Positions 16,872 to 25,679 of a DNA stretch of 64,000 nt are shown one piece after another. The notes under the pieces were generated by a model. The model worked only from the letters and a program-made list of their open reading frames with translations. It was not told the origin of the DNA and searched no databases. Origin of the DNA: Pyrinomonadaceae bacterium (lineage in GTDB: Bacteria; Acidobacteriota; Blastocatellia; Pyrinomonadales; Pyrinomonadaceae); assembly GCA_028284415.1 (NCBI GenBank), contig JANQRU010000004.1:1-64000 (forward strand), read 5' to 3'. The position numbers and the translations under genes were made by a program. Each line of letters starts with the position of its first letter. Positions within the stretch are counted from its first letter, which is position 1.

Positions 16872-19499
16872 TTAATCTTCATCTGAACTTTCTACAAATT
16901 CAAAATCAGGAAATTCCCCTCCGATTATCTTTTTCCCATTTGTCCATATTGCAAAGCTAAGATTTACTCCGTTAAGATTTGTTCCGATAAGATTTGCAAA
17001 GCTAAGACGTGCTTCGTTAAGATTTGCTCCGCTAAGATTTGCTTCGCTAAGATTTGCTTCGCTAAGATTTGCTTCGCTAAGATTTATTTTTGAGAGAGGT
17101 AAATGTAAAAAAGAATCTCTGGAGATAGAAGTATGAACCCATCGTAACCAGTCATTTAACAAAGCAGAATTTTCGTTGTTAGAAGCTTTGAAAATATCTT
17201 CATCAGTAATTTTACCTATTTTCATTGAACAAGCATTTAACGTAACAAGAAGCGTTTCCTCTGCATTTTTCGCTAACTGAACATCCTCTTTAAAAGTTTT
17301 TCGCATTTCAGGGTCAATTCTTTCTATCGGCATCGAATGACGCAGAACTTGAGCAAATAGTTCGGCAATTCTGTTTTGCCAAATTGCAACTTCCTTTTCA
17401 GATTTCTTGTATTCCGAAGCCACTTCATTGTTGATAAAATTCCGCAAGTATCCGTCAATCTGTGTTTTCCCGCAAAGTTCTGTCCAGTATTTAAGTGCAT
17501 CTACTTTATCCCAACCCGATTCGTAAGATTCTTCACGGCGTTTTATCTCATCGCACATTCGCTTTATTCCTTTGACAATCTTTCGTGCAATAAGATATTC
17601 GCCGAAACTCTTATGCGTAAATTCAAAAGTTTTTTCCATTTCTTCCGAACGCATGCCTGATTCCTTAAAGTAAAAAGCCAGCAAAAGCGATGAAACTCCG
17701 TCTTCCGCCATTTTCTTAAATTTATCTAAAAGCGGTTTTAAGCCACTTCGCTCACAAACTTTCTCAATTTCTCTGACCGTAACTCTTCTTGCTTCTCCCG
17801 TGTACCAGGCGGCAATTGCAATATCTTCAAAAATTCTGAAAAAGTCCTCTTCTCTGACTCCCATTGTCATTGGATGATCGTTTTCATCCCAATCTCGGTC
17901 ATAAACCGACTTCATCAAATCGTAATAAATCTCATTAAGATTCGGCTCTTTTGTAAAATCAATCTTGCCATGGTCATAGCTTTGAGCTATCAGGAAATTG
18001 AGCAAGGGCAAAGAATTTATCTCGGTTAAATTATCCTGACTTAATTCATCGGGAAGTTTTTTGTAATTTTCCTTGGTTACCTTGCCGTATTTTTTCCACC
18101 AATCATTTCTCTGATCTTTTTCAAGTAAATTATCAGGATCACTAAATTCTTTTCTTTTATCCTCAGTAATGTAATAAGGCAAAAGGTGCAGGATTTTTGT
18201 TTTGTTGCTGAGGCTTTCTTCACCTGCTTGAACAGCGATGTCTCGACCGCAGATCAGAACCTTAAAGCGAGGTTCTTTTTCGCTCGAAGCATTTGCACTC
18301 TCAACAAAATTACGAACTTCCCTTGCAAACTTTTTAGCAACTTCATTGCCGACTTTGCCTTGCATTGTCAGTTCATCCAATCCGTCGAAAATCAACAAAA
18401 ACTTTTCATCATTTTCATATTCTAGTAAATCGTGTCTTGAGAAAAAGCCTTGATTTTTAATAAATTCTTTCAGTGCGTCCTGCAAATCTTCTTTTGGTTT
18501 AAAGAGATGAAGTGCAATAAATAAAACACGGCGACTTCCCGTTTCGCTCTGAGTTGCCGCAAACATTTTAGAAACCGAAGATTTCCCGTAACCCGGACCG
18601 CCCCGCAAAACTCTGATCGAGTCTCGTTTATTATTATTCTTTACCCATTTTTCCAGTTCACTTTGCAGATCAACGACTATCTTTTTCTTTTCTCGACCGT
18701 ATCGAAAATCTTGTCCCTGTATATCCACTTGTCTCGAATCTTTATCACTTTTTTCTTCGTGATAAGCACGCAATGGAACAAAAACTTGCCGAAGACCAAA
18801 AGTTTGTCCAAAAACAGGTTCATCAATCTTTTTGCGTAAATAAACGTAATAACGCCAAAAGTCGGATTCAGTTTCGGCAGCTTCTGTCGCGGGTGTAAAG
18901 AGTTGCTCGACAATCAAACGATAATCGTGATCATTTTTGTAACCGTCACGTAATTCGTCATCAAGAGCGGCAGGAAAATATGAAGGCAATCTTTCGGAAA
19001 TAGTTTTGGCTTGGACTTTATCCAAACCAAAATGCTCCAACCATTCTGCAAGCGGTTTCTTGAGGTCTTCAAGAACGGGAAAATTTCTTGGATTGTTGAA
19101 AAACTTACTGTCTAAAACAATTTTCTTTGCAGAAATGTTGTAATCAAGCTGCTCCGCAATTTTTTTAGTATTCGTCTTATTTATCTTGGTTTTGTTAGCA
19201 AGAAATGTAAATCCTTTTGTGGCACTTCTAATTCGATCTTCATTTTCTTTTACGAGCATAATTATCGCCCGACAGGTAGAGCGATAGACTAGCGTCCAAG
19301 CTAGCTGATTTACATCGTCTTTGATTTTGAAGGATTTAATCGAACTAAGAACATTTCCAAGTGCCGAACCATATCCGCCACCGCTTGCATCCAATACAGC
19401 TTTTCCTAAAGCAATAAATAATTCTTTAAAATCTACATTTATTTCCTTAAACAGGATCGAAACAGCTTTTTCAATCTTTATACCGTGAGAGCGTCTCAT
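16872..19499 (-). CDS. NACHT NTPase with C-terminal pentapeptide repeats (candidate antiviral STAND protein)
   Basis: 875 residues. An N-terminal helical domain (FIALGKAVLDASGGGYGSAL, ~27-46) resembles the NNH domains of bacterial NACHT proteins. The NTPase has Walker A RGGPGYGKSS (~298-307) and Walker B LLIFDGLDEL (~371), then a winged-helix and helical region (FEFTHKSFGEYLIARKIVKG, ~580-600). The end carries A(N/D)LSE-type pentapeptide repeats (~803-853) as the probable sensor. The start ATG follows GGAGATACTCCT. Bacterial NACHT proteins characterised so far act in phage defence by sensing infection; that function is inferred here. It stands alone, with no effector gene partner; no separate effector domain is obvious. 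Confidence 0.82.
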   Translation of the reverse strand: MRRSHGIKIEKAVSILFKEINVDFKELFIALGKAVLDASGGGYGSALGNVLSSIKSFKIKDDVNQLAWTLVYRSTCRAIIMLVKENEDRIRSATKGFTFLANKTKINKTNTKKIAEQLDYNISAKKIVLDSKFFNNPRNFPVLEDLKKPLAEWLEHFGLDKVQAKTISERLPSYFPAALDDELRDGYKNDHDYRLIVEQLFTPATEAAETESDFWRYYVYLRKKIDEPVFGQTFGLRQVFVPLRAYHEEKSDKDSRQVDIQGQDFRYGREKKKIVVDLQSELEKWVKNNNKRDSIRVLRGGPGYGKSSVSKMFAATQSETGSRRVLFIALHLFKPKEDLQDALKEFIKNQGFFSRHDLLEYENDEKFLLIFDGLDELTMQGKVGNEVAKKFAREVRNFVESANASSEKEPRFKVLICGRDIAVQAGEESLSNKTKILHLLPYYITEDKRKEFSDPDNLLEKDQRNDWWKKYGKVTKENYKKLPDELSQDNLTEINSLPLLNFLIAQSYDHGKIDFTKEPNLNEIYYDLMKSVYDRDWDENDHPMTMGVREEDFFRIFEDIAIAAWYTGEARRVTVREIEKVCERSGLKPLLDKFKKMAEDGVSSLLLAFYFKESGMRSEEMEKTFEFTHKSFGEYLIARKIVKGIKRMCDEIKRREESYESGWDKVDALKYWTELCGKTQIDGYLRNFINNEVASEYKKSEKEVAIWQNRIAELFAQVLRHSMPIERIDPEMRKTFKEDVQLAKNAEETLLVTLNACSMKIGKITDEDIFKASNNENSALLNDWLRWVHTSISRDSFLHLPLSKINLSEANLSEANLSEANLSGANLNEARLSFANLIGTNLNGVNLSFAIWTNGKKIIGGEFPDFEFVESSDED
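16968..17088 (-). repeat. 15-bp tandem repeats encoding pentapeptide repeats
   Basis: Near-identical 15-bp units (gctaagatttgcttc on the plus strand) repeat about eight times with few changes, most perfectly at ~17030-17080. They encode the LSEAN units of the NACHT protein. Near-identity at DNA level suggests recent expansion. Confidence 0.8.
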
Positions 19500-19620
19500 A
19501 GGAGTATCTCCATTTAATTTATTCTAAGATGGCGAAATAATATGTTAGTTAAAAAAGTATTTCAAATATGACTCTTCTCAAATTGCAATTCAAACCTCAA
19601 AGTTCTAACTTTAAATTCAG

Positions 19621-20883
19621 ATGAACAAAGGGAATTTCAACCAACCAAAAGAAGACAAATTCTTCACCAAACCGATTGCGATAATTTTTATAACAGTCTT
19701 TATAGACCTGATCGGTTTCGGCATCGTCATTCCCGCACTTCCCTTTTACGTTGAAGGTGAATTGTTTCAAGCGACGCCATTTGAAATTGGGATGCTTTTT
19801 GCTTCATATTCTGCAATGCAGTTTGTTTTTGCTCCAATTTTAGGCGGACTTTCAGATAAATATGGTCGTCGTCCGATTCTTTTCTTTTCGCTTTTAGGTT
19901 CAGCCGTCGGGTATCTTTTCATAGGTTTTGCGACGGCACTTTGGATGGTGTTTTTTGGGCGAATTGTCGCAGGGATAACAGGCGGAAATATCTCGACTGC
20001 ACAAGCCTATATCGCCGATGTAACAACCCGCGAAAATCGTGCAAAAGGAATGGGTTTGTTCGGTGCGGCGTTCGGTTTAGGATTTATTTTCGGTCCCGCA
20101 ATCGGCGGAATTTTAAGCCGTTGGGGAATTCATGTTCCGTTTCTTTTTGCCGCAATTTTGACAACCGTAAATGCCATCGCACTCTATTTCATATTGCCTG
20201 AATCTCTTAAGGAAGAAGACCGCGAATCAGCCAAGGGAAATAAACAAAATCGCTTTGCTGAACTTTTTGAATCACTTAGGGACTCGCGTTTTTCGATTCT
20301 CACGGGACTTTATTTCCTGCTCATCACGGCATTTTCGATAATGACTGCCACCTTCGCACTCTATACGCTTTTTCGCTTCGGTTATGATGCCGAAGCAAAT
20401 GGTTATCTTTTCGCATACATAGGAATTTTAGCTGTAATTATGCAGGGATTTTTATTCGGCAGACTCGCCGAAAGATTTGGCGAATCGTGGCTTGTTGTCG
20501 TCGGAAGTCTTATCTTGGTTGGAGCATTTTTTATTGTGCCATATGTCGGTCCCAATTATGGCGGATTGCCCGCATTGCTTGTCGGAATCGCATTTTTCTC
20601 GCTCGGAAATTCGCTCTCTTCACCTGCTTTAACAAGTCTTGCATCAAAAATTGCCAGTGAACGAGAACAAGGGAAAGCTCTCGGCGTAATGCAATCAGGA
20701 GCATCACTCGCACGTGCTATCGGTCCCGCAATCGCAGGAGTTTTACTCAATAACGCTTTTGGTGAAATTGATGATTACACAATTTTCCGCACATTCTGGA
20801 CAGCTTCTGCATTAATGCTCGTAACATTTTTAGTCGCACTATATTTCGCCAAAATTGTGCGTCGAAGATTGGCTTTGAGTTGA
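19621..20883 (+). CDS. MFS drug-efflux-type transporter (TetA-like)
   Basis: 420 residues with 12 predicted transmembrane helices. Motif A between TM2 and TM3 is GGLSDKYGRRPI (~78-89); the N-terminal FIDLIGFGIVIPALPFY is typical of the TetA/drug:H+ antiporter subgroup, and motif C-like GAAFGLGFIFGPAIGG is in TM5. It probably exports small hydrophobic compounds in exchange for protons; the substrate is not predictable and tetracycline resistance should not be assumed. No regulator gene is adjacent. A possible MITE containing a strong hairpin lies just downstream. Confidence 0.88.
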   Translation: MNKGNFNQPKEDKFFTKPIAIIFITVFIDLIGFGIVIPALPFYVEGELFQATPFEIGMLFASYSAMQFVFAPILGGLSDKYGRRPILFFSLLGSAVGYLFIGFATALWMVFFGRIVAGITGGNISTAQAYIADVTTRENRAKGMGLFGAAFGLGFIFGPAIGGILSRWGIHVPFLFAAILTTVNAIALYFILPESLKEEDRESAKGNKQNRFAELFESLRDSRFSILTGLYFLLITAFSIMTATFALYTLFRFGYDAEANGYLFAYIGILAVIMQGFLFGRLAERFGESWLVVVGSLILVGAFFIVPYVGPNYGGLPALLVGIAFFSLGNSLSSPALTSLASKIASEREQGKALGVMQSGASLARAIGPAIAGVLLNNAFGEIDDYTIFRTFWTASALMLVTFLVALYFAKIVRRRLALS

Positions 20884-20902
20884 CTTAGATTTTCTTGGGT
20901 TT

Positions 20903-21041
20903 GATAGTGTCCTAAAAACAACGCTTAAAAATTTATCCCGTAGGGATTATCCGAAAATAGCCTCGCAATAAATTGCGAGGCTATTTTCAGTTGGAGACTA
21001 ACAGAGCAAAAGAAGACGACATTACTTTTAGGAAACTACTC
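20903..21041. mobile_element. candidate MITE with 9-bp target duplication
   Basis: A 139-bp element whose ends are imperfect inverted repeats: GATAGTGTCCTAAAA at the left, and at the right GAGTAGTTTCCTAAAA read inward on the other strand. It is flanked on both sides by the same 9 bp CTTGGGTTT (20894-20902 and 21042-21050), as expected for a target-site duplication. It carries no ORF and contains small hairpins (ATCCCGTAGGGAT near 20935, and the 16-bp hairpin at 20953-20988). The transposase family is unknown. Confidence 0.65.
20953..20988. terminator. perfect 16-bp hairpin, terminator-like, inside the candidate MITE
   Basis: GAAAATAGCCTCGCAA (20953-20968), loop TAAA, TTGCGAGGCTATTTTC (20973-20988). 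GC-rich upper stem with flanking A and T runs allows termination on either strand; it could end the MFS transcript. Confidence 0.6.
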
Positions 21042-21195
21042 CTTGGGTTTAAAGGTTTAATCCACATCTTGGAAAATCCCAAAATATAAAAATCAAGTCA
21101 AAAAAGTTTTAGCTAGACTTGCAACGCTGACAATTAGAATGATACCGTTGTTTCATTGATGCAACACAATATCTTAAATAGGAGTAACTAATAAT

Positions 21196-21576
21196 ATGAA
21201 AAGAGTAACAGGAATCGGCGGAGCATTTTTCAAAGCAAAAGACCCAAAAAGTCTGGCAGCTTGGTACGAAAAACATCTTGGAATCCCTTTTAACGGACAA
21301 GTCTATGCGAGTTTTACAAGCGAAGGATCGGGTGAAACGGCTGTGTTCTCAATGTTCCCTGAAGACACAGATTATTACGAGCCTTCGAAAAAAGATTTTA
21401 TGTTCAACTTACGGGTTGATGACCTTCATGCACTTCTGAAAGTTTTGAAAGAAGAAGGCGTTGAAGTTATGGAAAAGACCGAAGAATACGAATACGGTAA
21501 ATTTGGCTGGATAGTTGACCCCGAAGGAAACAAAATCGAACTTTGGGAACCGATTGACAGCGGTTTTGAAGAGTAA
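21196..21576 (+). CDS. VOC-family (glyoxalase/bleomycin-resistance fold) protein
   Basis: 126 residues with the two beta-alpha-beta-beta-beta modules of the VOC fold: VTGIGGAFFKAKDPKSLAAW near the start and GKFGWIVDPEGNKIELWEP at the end, the latter holding the usual metal-ligand Glu of the family. Length is normal for a single-domain VOC protein. AGGAGTAACTAATAAT precedes the ATG. Twelve nt before the esterase gene, so likely co-transcribed with it. Substrate unknown. Confidence 0.85.
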   Translation: MKRVTGIGGAFFKAKDPKSLAAWYEKHLGIPFNGQVYASFTSEGSGETAVFSMFPEDTDYYEPSKKDFMFNLRVDDLHALLKVLKEEGVEVMEKTEEYEYGKFGWIVDPEGNKIELWEPIDSGFEE

Positions 21577-21588
21577 GAAAATTAACAA

Positions 21589-22500
21589 ATGGCATCCTGG
21601 CAATCAAAAGTCGTTGATTTTATTTCACGAAAAACCATTCGGACGCGAAAATGGGGCGATAACGAATTTGAAACAGCCAAACGTGCGAGGAAAAAGTTTG
21701 GCTCTCCCAAACCGCTTAACTGGTTACACACGAGAAGTTTAGATCTAGATGTAGTTGATGAAAACGGCGTTCGCGGCGAATGGCTTGAGAATGGAAAACC
21801 TTCAGACAGAGTAATTTTTTACATACACGGCGGTGGATTTGTCGCTTGCTCCGCCGAAACTCATCGTCCAATCACTGCCACGCTTGCTAAAAAAACAAAC
21901 TTTCGCGTTTTCAGCACAGATTACAGACTCGCTCCGGAACACAGATTCCCAGCCGCCTTGGATGATTGCGAAAAGGCTTATAAGTGGCTTTTGGAACAAG
22001 GAGTTTCTGCAAGTAAAATCGCCATCGCAGGAGATTCGGCAGGCGGCGGTTTAGTTTTATCTACGCTTTTAAGGCTTCGTGAAAACGGAATTGAGATGCC
22101 ATCTTGCGGAGTTTGTCTTTCGCCTTTGACAGACTTAAAAGGTACGGGTAAATCCAGGTTTGAAAACGAGGGAAAAGATATGATGTTTTTCCCCGAAAAC
22201 ATAGATGAATTTGCTCCGATATATCTTGAAGATGAATCCCCCGAAAACCCTTTCTGTTCACCAATTTATGCAGAATTAAACAATCTTCCGCCAATGCTTT
22301 TTCAAGTCAGTTCATCCGAACTATTGCTCGACGATTCAAAAAGAACACACGAAAATATTTTAGAAAACAAAGGCAAATCCAAACTCACAATTTACGAAAA
22401 TTTAACTCACGATTGGCATATGATGAAAGGCTTTATGCCCGAGGCTAACGAGGCATTGAATGAAATTGCAAACTTTATGAAAAAGCATATTCCAAACTAA
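21589..22500 (+). CDS. alpha/beta hydrolase of the hormone-sensitive-lipase family
   Basis: 303 residues. The oxyanion-hole motif HGGGF (~83), DYRLAPEHRFPAALDD (~110) and the nucleophile elbow GDSAGGG (~153) are classical HSL-family esterase motifs. The catalytic Asp is probably in SSELLLDDSKR and the His in THDWHMMKGF (~283). No signal peptide, so cytoplasmic carboxylesterase or lipase-like. Lies 12 nt after the VOC gene and converges with the propeller gene only 2 nt away. Confidence 0.9.
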   Translation: MASWQSKVVDFISRKTIRTRKWGDNEFETAKRARKKFGSPKPLNWLHTRSLDLDVVDENGVRGEWLENGKPSDRVIFYIHGGGFVACSAETHRPITATLAKKTNFRVFSTDYRLAPEHRFPAALDDCEKAYKWLLEQGVSASKIAIAGDSAGGGLVLSTLLRLRENGIEMPSCGVCLSPLTDLKGTGKSRFENEGKDMMFFPENIDEFAPIYLEDESPENPFCSPIYAELNNLPPMLFQVSSSELLLDDSKRTHENILENKGKSKLTIYENLTHDWHMMKGFMPEANEALNEIANFMKKHIPN

Positions 22501-22502
22501 AA

Positions 22503-23861
22503 TCACTTAATATCTTCAACATAAATCTCATTGTTGCGGTCTTTACCGCTACCAACATAAACTATTTTCTTGCTATCAGGCGAAAAACTCGGCTCCGTAA
22601 CTCTCCCAAAACCCAAACCTCTGCGAGCAATTATTTTGCCGTTCAAATCTATGATGTTTATGCTTCGTCCCAATTTTTCATCAACTGCCGATACAGCTAA
22701 ATATTTTCCGTCATTGGAAAAACTCGGACAAAAGTCGTGTCCTTTTCGATTTGTAATTCTCTTAACTTTACCATTTGGAAAATCCATCACATAAATTTCA
22801 TCATCTTTATCTTCCGTATCTCTCCTTGAAAAAAACGTCGCCATCTTTCCATCCAAAGACCAACGCATCCAAACATCTCGAAAGTCCGTAGAAGCAAATT
22901 TCTTTATTTCGGAATTGGAAGTATCAAGCAAAAACAAATCTAGCTTTGACGTAAACGAAATATGTTTCCCATCAGGCGACCAAGCCGGAAAATTTTCTGC
23001 ACCTTCTTTGTTTGTCCAACGTTTCAAATCAGAACCATCCAATTTCATTGAATAGATTTCTGAATCGCCGCTTCTATCGCTTGTAAAAACAATGTGAGTT
23101 CCCGTTTTGTTAAACATAGGAAAGCGTTCATTGGAAGGATTGCTTGTAATTGGTCGAACATTTATACCATCGGAATTCATCACAAAAATATCCCAATTCC
23201 CGTTTCGGTTAGATTCAAACAAAATCTTCTTTCCATCAGGTGAAAAACTTGGATAACGGTCTAGTGCTTTATGATTTGTTAGTTTCAGAGGAATGATATC
23301 GCTCCATCCCCAAGGTGCTTCCGGCGTTTCGATTTCCTTTGTTAAATCAAATTTAATACTAAAAAATCTGTCTGTTCCGACACGTCTTAGATTATAAGTA
23401 AAACTCGTTTTATCAACATCAATCCACCAAACATTTGAAGCAGCGGCAGGAATTAATTTTGCGGTTTCTTCATCTGCAGGAAAGGCTTGTCGAGTTGTCG
23501 AACCACTATTCGCCGTTGTTCCTCCATACATCGTAACTTCGTCAGGTTTTCCATCTTTGTGCCGATGGTCATGCTTTAGCTGAATCCTGTTTTCTCGTTT
23601 TGTTAAAACCCAAGTTCTCGACTTATCTTCACCAACAAAAAACGGAATCCGTATGCGATTTTTCTCACAAGCACGAACGTGCATTACCAGCTTTTTGCCA
23701 CGAAATGAATCATTTTCAGGTGCGTGAATGATTTCTCCCGCAAAAGCTTTTCTACACAATTTCTCTAAAGATTTCCAAAACTTCTCGCTGTTACTTTCTT
23801 GAGCAGAAAAATTGACGGTCAATAACAAAATTCCAAAAACTAAATAAATAAGATTTTTCAT
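22503..23861 (-). CDS. exported PD40/TolB-like beta-propeller protein
   Basis: 452 residues with a signal peptide (YLVFGILLLTVNFSAQ). From about residue 205 it has repeated PD40 blades: YPSFSPDGKKILFESNRNGN, FPMFNKTGTHIVFTSDRSGD, FPAWSPDGKHISFTS and FCPSFSNDGKYLAVSA. The N-terminal ~190 residues (IIHAPENDSF, IRIPFFVGEDKSRTW) form an additional domain I do not recognise. Periplasmic or surface location is likely. Convergent with the esterase gene, divergent from the monooxygenase gene. Confidence 0.82.
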   Translation of the reverse strand: MKNLIYLVFGILLLTVNFSAQESNSEKFWKSLEKLCRKAFAGEIIHAPENDSFRGKKLVMHVRACEKNRIRIPFFVGEDKSRTWVLTKRENRIQLKHDHRHKDGKPDEVTMYGGTTANSGSTTRQAFPADEETAKLIPAAASNVWWIDVDKTSFTYNLRRVGTDRFFSIKFDLTKEIETPEAPWGWSDIIPLKLTNHKALDRYPSFSPDGKKILFESNRNGNWDIFVMNSDGINVRPITSNPSNERFPMFNKTGTHIVFTSDRSGDSEIYSMKLDGSDLKRWTNKEGAENFPAWSPDGKHISFTSKLDLFLLDTSNSEIKKFASTDFRDVWMRWSLDGKMATFFSRRDTEDKDDEIYVMDFPNGKVKRITNRKGHDFCPSFSNDGKYLAVSAVDEKLGRSINIIDLNGKIIARRGLGFGRVTEPSFSPDSKKIVYVGSGKDRNNEIYVEDIK

Positions 23862-23928
23862 AAATGTTTGAACGTGTAAAATGATTGCTACATTTTATTT
23901 TTAGATTTAAAAAAGTAGTTTAGCAGAT

Positions 23929-25422
23929 ATGGAACATTTTGATGTATTAATTGTTGGTGCAGGACTTTCTGGAATCGGTGCGGGAGCACATCTTAGAATG
24001 GAATGCCCGAATAAGAGTTTTGCAATTTTGGAAGGACGCGAAGCGATGGGCGGAACTTGGGATTTATTTCGCTATCCGGGAATTCGCTCTGATTCAGACA
24101 TGTACACGCTCGGTTATAGATTCAAACCTTGGGACGATCCGAAAGCCATTGCTGACGGTCCGGCAATCCTAAAATACATCAACGAAACAGCGAAAGAATT
24201 TGAACTGGACAATAAAATTCGCTACAACCACAAAGTTTCCAAAGCCGAATGGTCAACCGACGATGCCCATTGGAAAGTAACGGCAAAAGTCGGTGACGAA
24301 GAAAAGCATTTAAGCTGCAATTTCTTATATCTCTGCACAGGTTATTACGATTATGACGAAGGCTATACACCTGATTTTTCAGGAATGAATGACTTCAAGG
24401 GGCAAATCGTTCATCCACAAAAATGGACTGAAGATATTGATTACGAAAACAAAAAAGTAATCGTAATTGGAAGCGGTGCAACTGCTGTAACGCTTGTCCC
24501 TGCATTATCAGAAAAAGCCAAACATGTAACGATGCTTCAACGTTCGCCAAGTTATATTTTGTCCGTCCCCGCAAAAGATTTTATTGCCAACACACTTCGC
24601 AAAATTTTGCCAAATCGTGCGGCTTATACAATTTCTCGTTGGAAAAACGTCTTGATGGGATTGGGAATTTTCACTCTTTCCCGCAAAACCCCGTCTTTTA
24701 TGAAAAGTCTTTTGAAAAAAGGAGTTAAAAAAGAAATCGGCGAAGAACTAGCAGAAGAACATTTCACACCACATTACAATCCCTGGGATCAGAGACTTTG
24801 CCTTGTTCCCGATTCCGACCTTTTCAAATCAATCAATGAAGGAAAAGCAGATGTCGTAACCGACCACATCGAAACGTTTACTGAAAAAGGCTTAAAACTT
24901 AAATCGGGCAAAGAATTGGAAGCCGACATAATCGTTACGGCAACGGGCTTAAAGATGAAAATTATGGCAGGTTTGCAATTAGTCGTTGATGAAAAACCCG
25001 TCGAATTATCTGAAACAATTACATACAAAGGAATGATGTACAGCGATGTTCCAAATGCAGTTTCCGCCTTCGGTTATACAAACGCATCTTGGACGCTAAA
25101 GGCTGACCTAACCGCCCAATATATCTGCCGTATGCTGAATTTTATGGACGAAAAAAGCTACGCCATCGCCACGCCACGTCTAAAAGACTCAAACGTAAAA
25201 GCCGAACCACCCGTAGATTTTTCGTCAGGCTACATCCAAAGAGCTTTAAAAGAAATGCCCAAACAAGGCTCAGAATTCCCTTGGCGTGTAAACCAAAATT
25301 ACATCAAAGACATAAAAATGTTTCGCTACGGACAAATAGATGATGGAACGATGGAATTCAAGGCAAAACCTGCGAAGAAAAAGGTAAAGGAAAAAGCAAG
25401 CATTGCGAAACAATCAAGCTAA
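23929..25422 (+). CDS. flavin-containing (Baeyer-Villiger-type) monooxygenase
   Basis: 497 residues. An N-terminal FAD Rossmann motif (VGAGLSGIGAG, ~9-19), GGTWDLFRYPGIRSDSDMYT typical of BVMOs, the fingerprint FKGQIVHPQKW (F-x-G-x3-H-x3-W, ~156) and a second NADPH Rossmann motif GSGATAVTLVPAL (~184-196) are all present. The reaction would be NADPH- and O2-dependent oxygenation of a ketone or similar. The lysine-rich tail (KAKPAKKKVKEKAS) is unusual. The SDR gene follows on the same strand after a repeat element; the two could act on the same substrate. Confidence 0.9.
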   Translation: MEHFDVLIVGAGLSGIGAGAHLRMECPNKSFAILEGREAMGGTWDLFRYPGIRSDSDMYTLGYRFKPWDDPKAIADGPAILKYINETAKEFELDNKIRYNHKVSKAEWSTDDAHWKVTAKVGDEEKHLSCNFLYLCTGYYDYDEGYTPDFSGMNDFKGQIVHPQKWTEDIDYENKKVIVIGSGATAVTLVPALSEKAKHVTMLQRSPSYILSVPAKDFIANTLRKILPNRAAYTISRWKNVLMGLGIFTLSRKTPSFMKSLLKKGVKKEIGEELAEEHFTPHYNPWDQRLCLVPDSDLFKSINEGKADVVTDHIETFTEKGLKLKSGKELEADIIVTATGLKMKIMAGLQLVVDEKPVELSETITYKGMMYSDVPNAVSAFGYTNASWTLKADLTAQYICRMLNFMDEKSYAIATPRLKDSNVKAEPPVDFSSGYIQRALKEMPKQGSEFPWRVNQNYIKDIKMFRYGQIDDGTMEFKAKPAKKKVKEKASIAKQSS

Positions 25423-25488
25423 TTTTGATACTTCCCAGAAAAAAAGCAATTTGCAAAAATAATTTTAGAATTATTCATTTTATCTTTC

Positions 25489-25656
25489 TATAACTTGCCA
25501 CTAGCTTCAGCTAGTGGACTGCAAATGCAAAAACTATGGGCTTTAGCCCAACTTATCAAACTAATCAATCATCCTTATTGCTTCAGCACAAATTAGGCTA
25601 AAGCCAAAAACTTTTGATAAATCTGTCCCACTAGCTGAAGCTAGTGGCAAGTTATA
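25489..25656. repeat. 168-bp palindromic element (MITE/REP-like) with 29-bp terminal inverted repeats
   Basis: Perfect 29-bp terminal inverted repeats at 25489-25517 and 25628-25656, each itself containing the palindrome CCACTAGCTTCAGCTAGTGG. Two internal hairpins GGGCTTTAGCCC and GGCTAAAGCC. No ORF. The structure is like non-autonomous REP/MITE elements mobilised in trans. Confidence 0.75.
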
Positions 25657-25679
25657 AAAGAGATCCAAGATTAAAAATT

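Noticed and set aside
16968..17088. CRISPR-like array
   Set aside because: The repeats are contiguous 15-bp units without spacers and encode protein pentapeptides in frame.
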